This document shows, in pieces, positions 18,445 to 28,800 of a DNA stretch of 64,000 nt (within the stretch, counting starts at the first letter, position 1; the number at the start of each line of letters is the position of its first letter). The stretch lies in assembly GCA_934182605.1 (NCBI GenBank), contig CAKPRQ010000008.1, positions 21,173 to 85,172 of the forward strand, written 5' to 3'. The notes under the pieces are model-generated. The model was given only the letters and a program-made list of their open reading frames with translations. It ran no database searches and had not been told where the DNA came from. This stretch comes from an uncultured Clostridia bacterium. GTDB lineage: Bacteria; Bacillota; Clostridia; TANB77; CAG-508. The position numbers and the translations under genes are program-made.

Positions 18445-19123
18445 TTACATATTTAAAACATACCTTATAATAAACCAATAATGGCAAAAACTTCCTAACA
18501 TTACAAATACATGAAAGATTTCATGAAAGCCTACATACTTAGTCGTTATTTTAGGCCATTTTAATCCATAAATAACTCCTCCTATTGTATAAAAAATTCC
18601 TCCTGCTAGAAGCCATAATAATGCTTCTCCACCATTTATTGTAGTTGAGTTTAAAAACACCTCAAGCATTGGTACTACAGCAATTATTACAACCCATCCC
18701 ATTGCTATATAAATAGAAGTTGTAAGCCATCTTGGTGCTTTTAACCAAACAGCAGTAAGAATTATTCCGAAGGACAGCTAATCCCCATATAACGCCAAAT
18801 ATACTCCATCCCCAACCGCCTAATGTTCTTAATGGCCCTAGTACGATTGGTGTATACGTAGCTGCAATTAAAACATATATCATTATATGGTCAAATTTTC
18901 TCATCACATTTGTAGCTTTTTCTTTTAAATTTAATAAATGATATAATGCGCTAAATATATATAATAGCAATAATCCTACACCAAAAATAGTAAAACTTAC
19001 TACATCCCAAGCACCTTCTCCAAATCTTGCTGCCCAAATAATTAAAAATACTAAACCTACTATTGATACTATAGCTCCCAATGCGTGCGTTCCCCCACTT
19101 ACGGGATCTTTAACTTTAGCCAT
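18445..19123 (-). pseudogene. Hemolysin III-like (PAQR family) membrane protein, one frameshift
   Basis: Two overlapping frames give one normal ~215-residue protein. The first begins MAKVKDPVSGGTHALGA with SALYHL and KFDHIMIYVLIAATYTP; the second contains AMGWVVIIAVVP and FHEIFHVFVMLGS. Together they show the seven membrane spans and the H/S/D residues of the family. The frame breaks at 18766-18775: one extra C in CTTCGGA turns GLAV-L-GIILTAVWLKAPRW into LRNNSYCC. Removing one base restores it. A real pseudogene or a sequence error. It follows the acyl-CoA synthetase gene by 20 bases and may share its transcript. Confidence 0.85.
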
Positions 19124-19143
19124 ACTGTCATTCCTTTCCTTTA

Positions 19144-20847
19144 CTAATTATTCTCTTCTTCTTCTATTTTCTTAATCTCCTCAAATCTTTTTATTTTTGC
19201 TGTTGTTGTTTTTATCATTGGTTCTTTTGTTATTATGATATTTTTTATATGTTTATATACAGTTAAATCTTTATTTATCTCTTTTATATCTGTCCAAATC
19301 ATTTCTTTTAATTCTTCTTCTGTTATATTAGGATATTTTTCCTTTATGTATTCTTCATTATACACAATTTTAGCAGATATTAATACATCATCACCTTTTG
19401 GTTTTCCATATACCATACTTTCATCTACATATTTTAAATGATTTATTACATTTTCTAATTCTTCTGGGAACACATTTTTTCCATTTTTTAAAACTATAAC
19501 ATTTTTCTTACGACCAGTTATAAAAAGGAATCCATCTTTATCTATATAACCTAAATCGCCTGTATATAACCATCCATCTTTTAGAACTTCATTTGTAGCT
19601 TCTTCATTTTCATAATAACCAAGCATAATATTAGGGCCTTTTGCTTTTACTTCACCTATACCATTTTCATCAGGATTATCTATTTCTATTTCAACACTAG
19701 GTAAGGCTTTTCCTACAGAACCTGTTCTTTGATAAATATGACTTTCTGCTGATAGTACAGGAGATGATTCTGTTAATCCATAACCTTGTACCATTAAAAT
19801 ACCTAAATCGTTAAACCCTTTTTGTACTTTAGGATCTAAAGCTGAGGCTCCATTTACAACAAACCTCATATTTCCACCTAAATTATCTAAAATTTCTTTA
19901 AATAATTTCTTTCTTATATCTATTTTAAATTTTAATAAAAAATTACTAATTTTTAATCCTTTTTCAAAAGTTTTAGTCTTTCCCATTTTTTCTATAGCTA
20001 TCATAATCTTTTTATACATTGATTCCACTAACAATGGAACACCTACAAATATAGAAACTTTATATTCTTTCAAATTTTCTTGTATATGTCTTAAACCATC
20101 ACAAAAAACCGTCATTGTTCCCATACTTGAAAAATATAATTGTCCTGTAGAACCAAATGTATGGTGGTAAGGTAAAAATGCAATATTTACATCATCTTCA
20201 TAAATCTTTTCTGATATACATAAGTCGTATATGTTAGAGACTATATTTTTATGATTTAACATTACAGCTTTAGATTTAGAAGTAGTTCCAGATGTAAATA
20301 TAAGTAAGGCCATTTTTTCATTATCTATTTCTGCATTTATAAAATCTTTATTTCCAGCTTTTAATAATTTTTTTCCATCATCTATTAAATCATATATATA
20401 TTTATATCCATCTATTTTATCCATACAAATAAATTCTTTTACATCTGTTTCCTCAACCACTTTTTTTATAATATCCTCATAAGATTTTTCAAAGACAATA
20501 GCATCTGTCTTACTTCTTCGTAATAAAGAAATGATTTCTTGTTCTGGTAATCCCTTATCTAATGGCACAATTATACCTGTACCATTTACTGCAGCTAAGT
20601 AAACTAGCATCCATTCATATCTATTTTTACCAATAACTGCTATTCTTTTATTTTTTAATCCCATGCTTATAAATGATGTGCCTAAAGCATTTATATCATT
20701 TCCATATTTTTCGTAAGTAATTTCCTCATATGTTACTTTCTTACCATTCTTGTGTTTTATTTTGTACGCAATATTATTTTTATATTTGCTAACAGTTCCC
20801 TCAGTCAATTCTTTTATATTATTATACTTTACAATATCTTTTTCCAT
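19144..20847 (-). CDS. Long-chain acyl-CoA synthetase / AMP-dependent ligase
   Basis: 567 residues, family length. Motifs in order: IFTSGTTSKSKAVMLNH (A3 phosphate loop, ~187-203), FLPYHHTFGS, QGYGLTESSPVL (A5), GWLYTGDLGYIDKDGF (A7), FITGRKKNVIVLKNGKNVFP (A8 hinge) and TTAKIKR with the C-terminal catalytic lysine (A10). It adenylates a fatty acid and transfers it to CoA; exact chain length is not readable. The gene has its own promoter with a palindromic operator over the start site, suggesting control by a fatty-acid or acyl-CoA responsive repressor (inference). Confidence 0.9.
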   Translation of the reverse strand: MEKDIVKYNNIKELTEGTVSKYKNNIAYKIKHKNGKKVTYEEITYEKYGNDINALGTSFISMGLKNKRIAVIGKNRYEWMLVYLAAVNGTGIIVPLDKGLPEQEIISLLRRSKTDAIVFEKSYEDIIKKVVEETDVKEFICMDKIDGYKYIYDLIDDGKKLLKAGNKDFINAEIDNEKMALLIFTSGTTSKSKAVMLNHKNIVSNIYDLCISEKIYEDDVNIAFLPYHHTFGSTGQLYFSSMGTMTVFCDGLRHIQENLKEYKVSIFVGVPLLVESMYKKIMIAIEKMGKTKTFEKGLKISNFLLKFKIDIRKKLFKEILDNLGGNMRFVVNGASALDPKVQKGFNDLGILMVQGYGLTESSPVLSAESHIYQRTGSVGKALPSVEIEIDNPDENGIGEVKAKGPNIMLGYYENEEATNEVLKDGWLYTGDLGYIDKDGFLFITGRKKNVIVLKNGKNVFPEELENVINHLKYVDESMVYGKPKGDDVLISAKIVYNEEYIKEKYPNITEEELKEMIWTDIKEINKDLTVYKHIKNIIITKEPMIKTTTAKIKRFEEIKKIEEEENN

Positions 20848-20901
20848 TTTTATATAAAATCCTTTCTTTTATAAAGTCTAAAATTTTAAAGTCCGTCTCA
20901 T

Positions 20902-20945
20902 CTAGTATCGGATACTAGGTTACCACAAAAATGCATAAATGTCAA
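20902..20945 (-). promoter_or_regulatory. Promoter and operator-like palindrome of the acyl-CoA synthetase gene
   Basis: Minus strand: TTGACA (20945-20940), a 17-base spacer and TAACCT (20922-20917) as a weak -10. CTAGTATC-C-GATACTAG (20918-20902), a perfect 8-bp palindrome with one central base, begins within the -10 and covers the start site. Position and symmetry fit a repressor operator. It loosely resembles FapR-type sites (TTAGTAC..GTACTAA), but the regulator is not identified. Confidence 0.6.
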
Positions 20946-20974
20946 GTGAATTTTTAGTGAAATGTAATGTAGTC

Positions 20975-21123
20975 GTTACAATTCAGTAATTATTTTATAA
21001 AATCTTGATATATAGCTATTTTTAGTCAAAACATAGCTATGGTGACACAATCTGGGTCTTGACTTGCAAATAGCTATATATCAAGATTTTGTATAAATTA
21101 AAGCTCTTTTACTGAATTGTAAC
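20975..21123. repeat. Hairpin element A (149 bp), MITE-like
   Basis: Ends are perfect 15-bp inverted repeats (GTTACAATTCAGTAA at 20975-20989 and its complement at 21109-21123). An inner 20-bp stem (ATCTTGATATATAGCTATTT and complement) caps in a conserved core containing ACATAGCTATGG and GGGTCTTGACTTGC. The whole element can fold into one long hairpin. Copies: B 25407, C 52189, D 57146, E 60623. It lies between the divergent acyl-CoA synthetase and DUF1836 genes. Confidence 0.85.
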
Positions 21124-21213
21124 ATGTAGTATGAAAGATTAGGACCGGAGTTATTGCATTTGACTTTTCACCACTTTAATATTATAATATTATTCTGTAG
21201 AAAGGGATTTTAT

Positions 21214-21726
21214 ATGGAAAAAAGCACAGAAAAAAAATATATAACAAAAGATATATCTGAATTTCACATACCTAGATGGACAGAAATTCCAGATATAGAC
21301 TTATATCTAGACCAAACAGTAACTATATTAGAAAAATATTTAGAAAGTTATGTAGATAATAAAAGTGAAAAATTAATAACAAAAACAATGATAAATAACT
21401 ACGTTAAGCAACAATTATTAGAACCACCTGTAAATAAAAAATATAATAGAAAACATATTGCTACTCTTTTTGTTATTTGTATTTTAAAACAAGTTTATAG
21501 TATTACAGATATATCTGAACTTATAAAACTTGCTTTAAAAAAACATTCTCTTGAAACTTCTTATAATAAATTTTGTGATGAACTAGAAAAATGTATAGCA
21601 ACTGTTTTTAAAGGAGAAGATTATATTGAAGACAAGTTTATAAATAAAGAATTGTATCTTCTTAAAAATGTTGTGCTTTCTTTTGCAAATAAATTATATG
21701 TGAGAAAGACCTTTTTGAATAAATAA
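21214..21726 (+). CDS. DUF1836 domain protein (putative DNA-binding regulator)
   Basis: 170 residues from the ATG at 21214, behind AAAGGGA. FHIPRWTEIPDIDLYLDQTV and RKHIATLFVICILKQVYSIT are the DUF1836 hallmarks; the family has a MerR-like winged-helix segment (ITKTMINNYVKQ). It belongs to a clostridial group of uncharacterised probable regulators. It is transcribed divergently from the acyl-CoA synthetase gene, so a regulatory link is conceivable but unproven. It converges tail-to-tail with cwlD, with a 10-base gap. Confidence 0.8.
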   Translation: MEKSTEKKYITKDISEFHIPRWTEIPDIDLYLDQTVTILEKYLESYVDNKSEKLITKTMINNYVKQQLLEPPVNKKYNRKHIATLFVICILKQVYSITDISELIKLALKKHSLETSYNKFCDELEKCIATVFKGEDYIEDKFINKELYLLKNVVLSFANKLYVRKTFLNK

Positions 21727-21736
21727 TTAAATATAT

Positions 21737-22465
21737 TTAATTTTGTTCAAAATATTTAAGTATTCCATTATAAATTCCGTTAACTAACCTATCTTGATAT
21801 TCATCTTGTTGTAAAAGTTTAGCCTCTTCTACATTAGATAAAAAACCACATTCCACAATAGTTGCTGGTATTTTTAAATTATCAATTAAATATTTATTAG
21901 AAATTGATAGAGCATCTCTCTTATTCTGTCTATCAGAAATTTCTTCGGTAATTGATTTTTGTATACACTCAGCTAATAATTTTCCTTGCTCATTACTTTT
22001 TTTATAGAAAGTTTGCCATCCCCAATATTGTGTTTGGTCTATCTGGTTAAGATGTATAGATACAAAAATATCAGCATTTGAATTATTTCCTATTTTAACT
22101 CTATTTTTCAAATCTAAATTTTTCATCTCCCTTATAGTTTTCGCTGTACTATCATAAATGCCATTTTCGTTTTCTCGTGTTAAAATCACATTAAAATTAT
22201 TGTTCTCTAATTTTTCTTTTAATTTCATAGAAATTTTTAAATTTATATTTGCTTCTGTCACACCATTGCTACTTCCTGCACCTTGATCAGGTAAGCCATG
22301 TCCTGGATCTATTATTACAGTTTTTTTATCTAAATCTACATTTGATACATAAAGTGAAGCAACTTTATTAACTTCACTATTATTAAAAAATAATAAATAT
22401 ATTATAATAGATAAAAGAATTGCTAATACAAATAAAATTATCCTTTTTTTATTTAAAAGTATCAT
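21737..22465 (-). CDS. cwlD: N-acetylmuramoyl-L-alanine amidase, CwlD-like
   Basis: 242 residues. An N-terminal membrane anchor (residues 7-26) precedes an Amidase_3 domain. VIIDPGHG supplies the first zinc His, E at ~76 (GVTEANINL) the second ligand, SIHLNQ the third His, and VECGFLSN the catalytic Glu. The GWQTFY and Q-K-R-D segments are typical of CwlD, which trims stem peptides to create muramic-delta-lactam in spore cortex together with PdaA. A broken pdaA lies at 60695, so spore-cortex function in this genome depends on whether another pdaA exists. Confidence 0.8.
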   Translation of the reverse strand: MILLNKKRIILFVLAILLSIIIYLLFFNNSEVNKVASLYVSNVDLDKKTVIIDPGHGLPDQGAGSSNGVTEANINLKISMKLKEKLENNNFNVILTRENENGIYDSTAKTIREMKNLDLKNRVKIGNNSNADIFVSIHLNQIDQTQYWGWQTFYKKSNEQGKLLAECIQKSITEEISDRQNKRDALSISNKYLIDNLKIPATIVECGFLSNVEEAKLLQQDEYQDRLVNGIYNGILKYFEQN

Positions 22466-22518
22466 CTTGCTTCACCTATTATAATATATTCATTAATTAA
22501 GAAAACATTCAATTACAT

Positions 22519-23445
22519 TTACTTCTTTCTTCTATTTATTGCATAACTGCTTCCCATAGTAGTCTTAGCAATATGTTTCACTTGTGCGCCAACTTCACCT
22601 ATTTCAAGTATATTAGCATATTTTGATTTATCTACAACAACTACTCCTATAGATATTGAAGTTATTGGAAATTGCTCTATTATGCCTTTTCTATTTGGCA
22701 CTTCTAAGAATCCTCTTTCTACATCTTCTTCAGTAAAATATTTTGTAATTCCATTATCAAATTCTAATATTATATTTTGGCATACTTTTTCATAACACTC
22801 ATTATCTACTATTGCTACAAAATCGTCTCCACCAATATGACCTACAAAGTTTTCTATTTGACTCTCCATATGTACATTTTTTAAAATAACATTTGCCGTA
22901 AACTTTATAATTTCATCTCCACGTAAAAATCCATAAACATCATTATAAGCTTTAAAATTATCTAAATCTAAATATAAAACTGAAAAAGTTTCTTGCATCA
23001 TTAAACGTTTTTTTAACTCAGCACTTATCTGTACATTTCCAGGTAGACCTGTTAAAGGGCTTATTCTTCTATTTGTGTTAATTAACCTTAATAGATTCTT
23101 TATAGTATAATATAAATAATCCTTATCCATAGGCTTATTTATATAATATTCTATACATTCGTTTAAAACACTTATTTTATAACTCTTATCTTTATTGCTA
23201 GATATAACAATTACAGGTGTTATATTATTATCATCATCACTTCGTATTTTTTTACACACATCTATTAAATTTAAAAACATATCATCTGCATTTATAATAA
23301 ATAATGCTGGTATATTTTTAAGTGCACGATCTAGCTGAATATCTTTTATTACTTTGAAAATGTATTCATTCTCATTTTTAAAGATTTCTTTTATCTCACC
23401 TATTATTTCTTGCTTATTATCTATTACAATAATTTCTTGTGCCAT
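22519..23445 (-). CDS. Diguanylate cyclase-type GGDEF protein with degenerate receiver domain
   Basis: 308 residues. Residues 1-120 look like a response-regulator receiver: the INKPM lysine motif is present, but the phospho-acceptor position reads INADD in place of the usual LLD-V pattern, so phosphorylation is doubtful. Residues ~135-300 form a GGDEF domain (LTGLPGN, LDLDNFKAYND, GGDDFVAI). The active-site variant GGDDF is generally competent for c-di-GMP synthesis. It starts 2 bases after the preceding gene and is probably co-transcribed with it. Confidence 0.85.
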   Translation of the reverse strand: MAQEIIVIDNKQEIIGEIKEIFKNENEYIFKVIKDIQLDRALKNIPALFIINADDMFLNLIDVCKKIRSDDDNNITPVIVISSNKDKSYKISVLNECIEYYINKPMDKDYLYYTIKNLLRLINTNRRISPLTGLPGNVQISAELKKRLMMQETFSVLYLDLDNFKAYNDVYGFLRGDEIIKFTANVILKNVHMESQIENFVGHIGGDDFVAIVDNECYEKVCQNIILEFDNGITKYFTEEDVERGFLEVPNRKGIIEQFPITSISIGVVVVDKSKYANILEIGEVGAQVKHIAKTTMGSSYAINRRKK

Positions 23446-23447
23446 AA

Positions 23448-24248
23448 TTACCTCTCTTTTTTTTCTTTTTTTATTGATTCCAGCTTTTGATTTAAGAATT
23501 CAGTTATATTTTGTGATTTCATAGTAGGAAATACCCTTTTTAATCTTATAATCTTCTTATATAATTTTAATTTCATAATGTTTTCTGCTTTTTTTAATTC
23601 TTCTATAGTTTTCTTTAAAGAATCTATTTGAATATTTTTGGTAGATAAAGTTTTCAATCCTTGTATGTTTTTTATCTCTAATAATTTTTGATTCAACGCT
23701 ACTTGTATTTCTTTTAATTTTGATAACCTTATTTCTATATTTTTTATTTTAATAGAAGACAAAATTAAATCTATAATCATACTTATTAATATTAATGCTA
23801 GTATAGGTTTTAAAATTTCTAGTGGTATTTTATATACAAAATTGCTAACTATAGGATGTAACACATATATAAAAAACACACCTAAAATTCCCCATACTAA
23901 AGACATTCTTAGACATATTCTACCCTTATAATTAAACTTTTCTTTGGAATAATCCCAATACTTTGTATTAAAAATTTTTTCTAATAAATATCCAACTAAG
24001 CATTCCCATATTGAAAATATTATTACTCCAACAATAAATACAATTACAAAATTAGACTTAAAACCATCTAAAAATAAATATAAAATTACAGCTCCAAACC
24101 CATATATTGGACAAAAAGGTCCAAATATAAATCCACTGTTTACAAATTTTTTCTGTAAACAAGTTTTATATATAGATTCTAATACCCATCCTCCGAATGA
24201 ATATATAACAAAGTAAGCTAGTAAAATAATAAATTGATTTATATCCAC
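23448..24248 (-). CDS. Putative ABC-transporter type IV membrane protein (CmpB-like, PF06541-type)
   Basis: About 266 residues from GTG 24248, chosen because GGAGGG lies 7 bases upstream; a farther ATG at 24296 lacks a site. The signature FGGWVLESIYKT..KKFVNSGFIFGPFCPIYGFGA (split here) is typical of this family, with about six membrane spans. A C-terminal cytosolic coiled coil (residues ~170-265) is rich in Lys/Glu/Leu. Function unknown. Confidence 0.8.
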   Translation of the reverse strand: MDINQFIILLAYFVIYSFGGWVLESIYKTCLQKKFVNSGFIFGPFCPIYGFGAVILYLFLDGFKSNFVIVFIVGVIIFSIWECLVGYLLEKIFNTKYWDYSKEKFNYKGRICLRMSLVWGILGVFFIYVLHPIVSNFVYKIPLEILKPILALILISMIIDLILSSIKIKNIEIRLSKLKEIQVALNQKLLEIKNIQGLKTLSTKNIQIDSLKKTIEELKKAENIMKLKLYKKIIRLKRVFPTMKSQNITEFLNQKLESIKKEKKER

Positions 24249-24326
24249 GTAAAGCCCTCCATAGAAAAGATAGAACAGTTCTAATGCATAAAACATTAGA
24301 ACATCTTTATCTTTAGTTTATATAAA

Positions 24327-25301
24327 TTATTTACCCTTTGTAGCTGTTCCTGTAAATGTTTCTACAGAACCATCCATACTTGTTGCCTCTACTGTTATTG
24401 TATTACTTTCTTCTTTTAATCTGAATTTTAAATCTAATTCAGTTTTACCTAATTGATCCGCTGAAACCACTTGATTTCTTCCATTTAATTGTATATTAAC
24501 AGATTTTATTCCTGAATCATGTTTTATATTTACTAATAAATATAATCCGTCTGCATCTTTTTTAACTTCTATTACTGGTTTTTTAATTCCTTCATATTGG
24601 TCAATTCTTTCATTTGAAATACCATTTTCATTTACAGCAACTATTGTAAGAGTATTAGAACCATTTAAAACATCTATATTAGTCTCTATTGATGTACAAT
24701 CGCCTGTTGCATCTATTCTTATCTCCTCATCATTATTCCACTTATATGTTAAATAAGATAATTTTGTCTTGCTAACAGTCTTTGCAATTATATTTAACTT
24801 AGAACCTACAATTACGACATCAATTTCTGGCTTTGTTGTATCATCAATTACAGGTCCTATAACAGTTTCTGTCTTTGTAGTAACATTTCCATTAATATCT
24901 ATAATGTTTAAATTTAATACATTGTTCCCTTCTGGTATAGTTATATCTCTTGTAAGTGCTAAGCTACTATTACCTATAATTTCTAAAACTCTTCCATTAT
25001 TCCATGAATACTCTATAACATCTATAGGCACATCATTTTGAATGCTTATTGTTAAAATATTATCATTTTGACTAGTTACAAGAACTGGATAATCAATAGC
25101 AGGAGCTTCTGGGCCTGAAAAATAATCTATAATACCTAGTAGTCCACTTATAAACATAGCTAGTCCAAAAATAATCATACCTATTGAAAAAATTTTTTTA
25201 CTCGTTTTATTGTCTAATTTTCCATTATTTCCACCATTTATATTATTATAATTATTTCCAAAACTTGGATTATTCGAATCCATTGATAATATTTGATTCA
25301 T
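24327..25301 (-). CDS. Membrane-anchored protein with Ig-like repeats
   Basis: 324 residues. An Asn/Gly-rich cytosolic N-terminus (residues 1-33) is followed by one membrane helix (IFSIGMIIFGLAMFISGLLG) and an extracellular region of three to four beta-rich repeats of about 75 residues. Each contains a W-N-N-(G/D) turn or an N-x-L-x-(I/V) strand (IEYSWNNGR, LTYKWNNDEE, VLNLNIIDINGN, TLTIVAVNENG). This resembles bacterial Ig-like domains. No enzymatic motif. Probably a surface-exposed structural or sensing protein. Confidence 0.6.
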   Translation of the reverse strand: MNQILSMDSNNPSFGNNYNNINGGNNGKLDNKTSKKIFSIGMIIFGLAMFISGLLGIIDYFSGPEAPAIDYPVLVTSQNDNILTISIQNDVPIDVIEYSWNNGRVLEIIGNSSLALTRDITIPEGNNVLNLNIIDINGNVTTKTETVIGPVIDDTTKPEIDVVIVGSKLNIIAKTVSKTKLSYLTYKWNNDEEIRIDATGDCTSIETNIDVLNGSNTLTIVAVNENGISNERIDQYEGIKKPVIEVKKDADGLYLLVNIKHDSGIKSVNIQLNGRNQVVSADQLGKTELDLKFRLKEESNTITVEATSMDGSVETFTGTATKGK

Positions 25302-25406
25302 TTTTAACCTCCGTTTTTCTCAAAATTTTCATTATATATAATATATTATTTTTTAAAATTATGCAATAGAATTTTTGCTTTTTTTGTAAATTTTTTTATT
25401 TTTTTA

Positions 25407-25555
25407 CTACAATTCAGTAAGTATTTTATAAAATCGTGATATATAGCTATTTTTAGTCGAAACATATCTAGGGTGACACAATCTGGGTCTTGACTTGCAA
25501 ATAGCTATATATCACGATTTTGCAAAAGTTATATGTTCCCTATCTGAATTGTAAG
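25407..25555. repeat. Hairpin element B (149 bp), MITE-like
   Basis: Same length as element A. Terminal repeats are CTACAATTCAG and CTGAATTGTAAG. The inner stem reads ATCGTGATATATAGCTATTT with an exact complement; the change of CTTGAT (A) to CGTGAT (B) is matched by ATCAAG to ATCACG on the other arm. The apical core GGTGACACAATCTGGGTC is shared with A. The rest of this 524-base gap (25302-25825) holds nothing else I can support. Confidence 0.85.
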
Positions 25556-25825
25556 TATTTTTTATTATAATTCCGTAAGATATTATATAATTTTAAAAAA
25601 ATATAGTAATTTTTAATTTGTCATTTTATTTATTATTGTAAATTTTACTAAATTTATTCTAAATTATTGCATACCAATTTTTTGAAAATTTTATATAAAA
25701 AAATAGAAATCTTTACTATATTTATGTCAGTAGTTTTTCATCCAAACTTCATTCATAAATATAATACGGATTTCTATTATTTTTTATATTTAAAACACTT
25801 TTTGTTTTACTTTAATTTTGTATTC

Positions 25826-28800
25826 TTATATTATATATTTTTTAATAAAGAATACTCCTGTTCCAAATATTGCTATTCCTATTGTAAATAACCATATATA
25901 ATTTTCTTTTGAACCAGTCATTATTTCTAATATTACTGGAGCATCATCTATATCGTCTTCTTCTGGCACTTTATTATCTGGTATTGAGTCTATATCATCT
26001 GAGTCTGCGTCATTATCATCTTCTGATATTTCTGCCACATTTGTTTTTAGTCCCATATTGTTTTCATTTTTTATCCAAGTTAATATAATTTCAACTTCTG
26101 CTGATTCTCCTGGATTTAAAAGTACATCTTGTAATTGATTTGTTACTACTTCACCATTTTCATTTACTGTCCATTTTGGATTATCAGCTGCTATAAATTC
26201 AAGTCCTCCTGGTACATAATCTTTTAATTCTGTTGCATATCCAGCTATTTGCCCTTCATTAGTTACCTTTATTTTAAATACGAATTTAACTTCTGTTGTA
26301 TCTATTTTTCTTTTATTTATAGATATTTTTAATGGATTTTCTGGATTTTCATAACCTGTATGTCCTGTTTCATATACTGTTGTTTCTCCATCCACAGTTA
26401 CTCTAGCTCCTGTTACCCATTTTAATAAACTTAAGTCAAAGTATTTTACTACTAAATATTCTTTATCAATATCATCTTCTGATTCGTCACCATTATTTGG
26501 TGTTGAGTCTTCGTCGTCCGCATCAAATTCGTTATCATCTTCTGATATTTCTGCAATATTTATTATAACTCTATCTTCTGGCATTGATTTTTCATCTACC
26601 ATAAATGCTACTTTAACATCTTTATAATCTGGTGTAGTCATTTCTTCTTTATTAAATCCTAATAACTCATTTGATACATTATTTTCTTCTGATAAATAAT
26701 TTGTTGTAATAGTTTTTCCATCTTCAGATACTGTCCAGCCATACTCTATATTTACTTGGCTTTGTGGTAAGAATACAAGTCCTTCTGGTACATTATCTTT
26801 AACTTCTGTTGCATATCCATTAGTATTACCTTCGTTATATACTCTTATTGTATAAATTACAACATCTTTATTTTGTACTTCAACTGGGTCTTTAGGATGT
26901 GTATATGTTATTTTTCCATTCTCTGCAACATTTACAACTGGTTCTCTTGTCGTTACTTCTGTATCATTTACACCTGTTATAAATTTTCTTAAAGCTAAAT
27001 CGAAGTTTACTATTTGAACTTTTTCTGTATCTATATCATCTTCTTCAGGTGCATTGTTATCTGGTGTTGAGTCTTGGTCTGTAACATCATTACCATCTTT
27101 ATTTGAATCGTCTTTTATTTCTGCTGTATTAATTAATATATCGTTTGAATTACTTGGTAAATTAACTACACACGCTATTTCAACATCTTTATAATCTGGT
27201 CCTATCATATTAGCACTATTAAATGCTTCTATTAAGTTGTCTTCAGAATTTTCTTTTGATAAATATGTTGTTTGTACAGTTCTACCATCTTCAGATACTG
27301 TCCAACCATATTTCTTATTTATTTCATGTTCAGGTAAAAAGTCTAAACCTACTGGCAATGTATCTTTTATTTCTTTAGCATAACCATCTACAGCACCTTC
27401 GTTATATACTCTTATTGTATAAACTACTATACTACCATTTTTAACTCTAACTACATCTTTAGGATGATTATATGTTATTTCACCAGTTGCTTCATCTATA
27501 ACTGGTACTGGATATCTATTATTTATTGATGTGCCGTCAACTTCAGTTATAAATTTTCTTAATGCTAAGTCAAAATCTTTTATAACTAAGTTCTCGAAGT
27601 CATCATCATCTTCAACATTACTGTCATTTGGATATACGTTTATATCTACGTTATTAGGTGTTGAATCTCTATCCTCTACTTCTGCACCATATTTATCTAA
27701 ATCTTTTGAAACTTCTGCTATATTTTTTAATGTATTTTTAGTTGAATCTGTTTCTACCACAACACAAGTCACTGTTATATCTTTGTATGCGATGTATCCA
27801 GTATCTTTATTAAATTCTTGTATTAAATTTTTAGTCTCACCTTCTACATACTTTAATAAATCACTAGTTATTTTAGCTTTACCTGTAACAACAGTTACAT
27901 CATTTAAAGATTCTACTCCTGTAAAATCTGATAATTCAAGGTTTTGTGTTGCATTTGGTATAGCTGATAAGTTTATTGTATTCAATGTTCCTTCATCATT
28001 TATCTTCCAATGATTTGTTGCATTATTATTATGTCCAACTATAAATCCTAAACCTTCTGGTATATAATCTGTAATTTCTTCTGCATACCCTGCCATATCA
28101 CCTTCATTATATACTCTTATTGTATATGTAACTATGTCTCCTGTATTTACTGGAACAGCTACTTTTGTATGTTGATAAGTTGCAGTTGTTGCACTTCCAT
28201 CTTTTAAAGCATCTGTATTTACATTTGGTTCTCTAGTTGTAACATCCACTCCATTTATATTAGTTATAAATTTCCTTAATGCTAAATCAAATTCTGGTCT
28301 TAATATATCTGTTTCAAAATTCTTTACTATTTCCTTTTCTTTATTTTCTATAACTACAACTGGTTGTTCTAATAATTCGCTACCACCTACTGTATAGAAA
28401 GTCATTGTTTTTTCGTTATATGTTGCTTTTATTTCAAAATTTAATTTTTGAATATTTTCATCTTCAGATATAGCAACATAAAATTCTTGATTTACTAAAT
28501 CTTTTACTGTAGTTCCTTCTGCTACTTCATTTTTATTACTATCTAACAATTTGTATTCTTTCTCATTTTCAGAATCGTCTTTTACAGTTACTGTTAAATC
28601 ATATGCTAAACCTGTTTCCAAATCTGCTACTTTGAAAGGTCCTACTACAATTTTGCCTTTTATAATTTCATTTGTTATTTCTGTGTCAAAAATTTCTACT
28701 GGAATTACTGAATATCCTCTTACATCATCATATCCATATAAATCTGCCATCATTTTTGCGTGTTCAATTAGAAATGTATATAATTCTGCAGCTTGAGATT

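Noticed and set aside
20975..21123. Element A as a riboswitch of the DUF1836 gene
   Set aside because: The same structure occurs in unrelated contexts, including tail-side gaps, and has inverted-repeat ends; a repeat element fits better.
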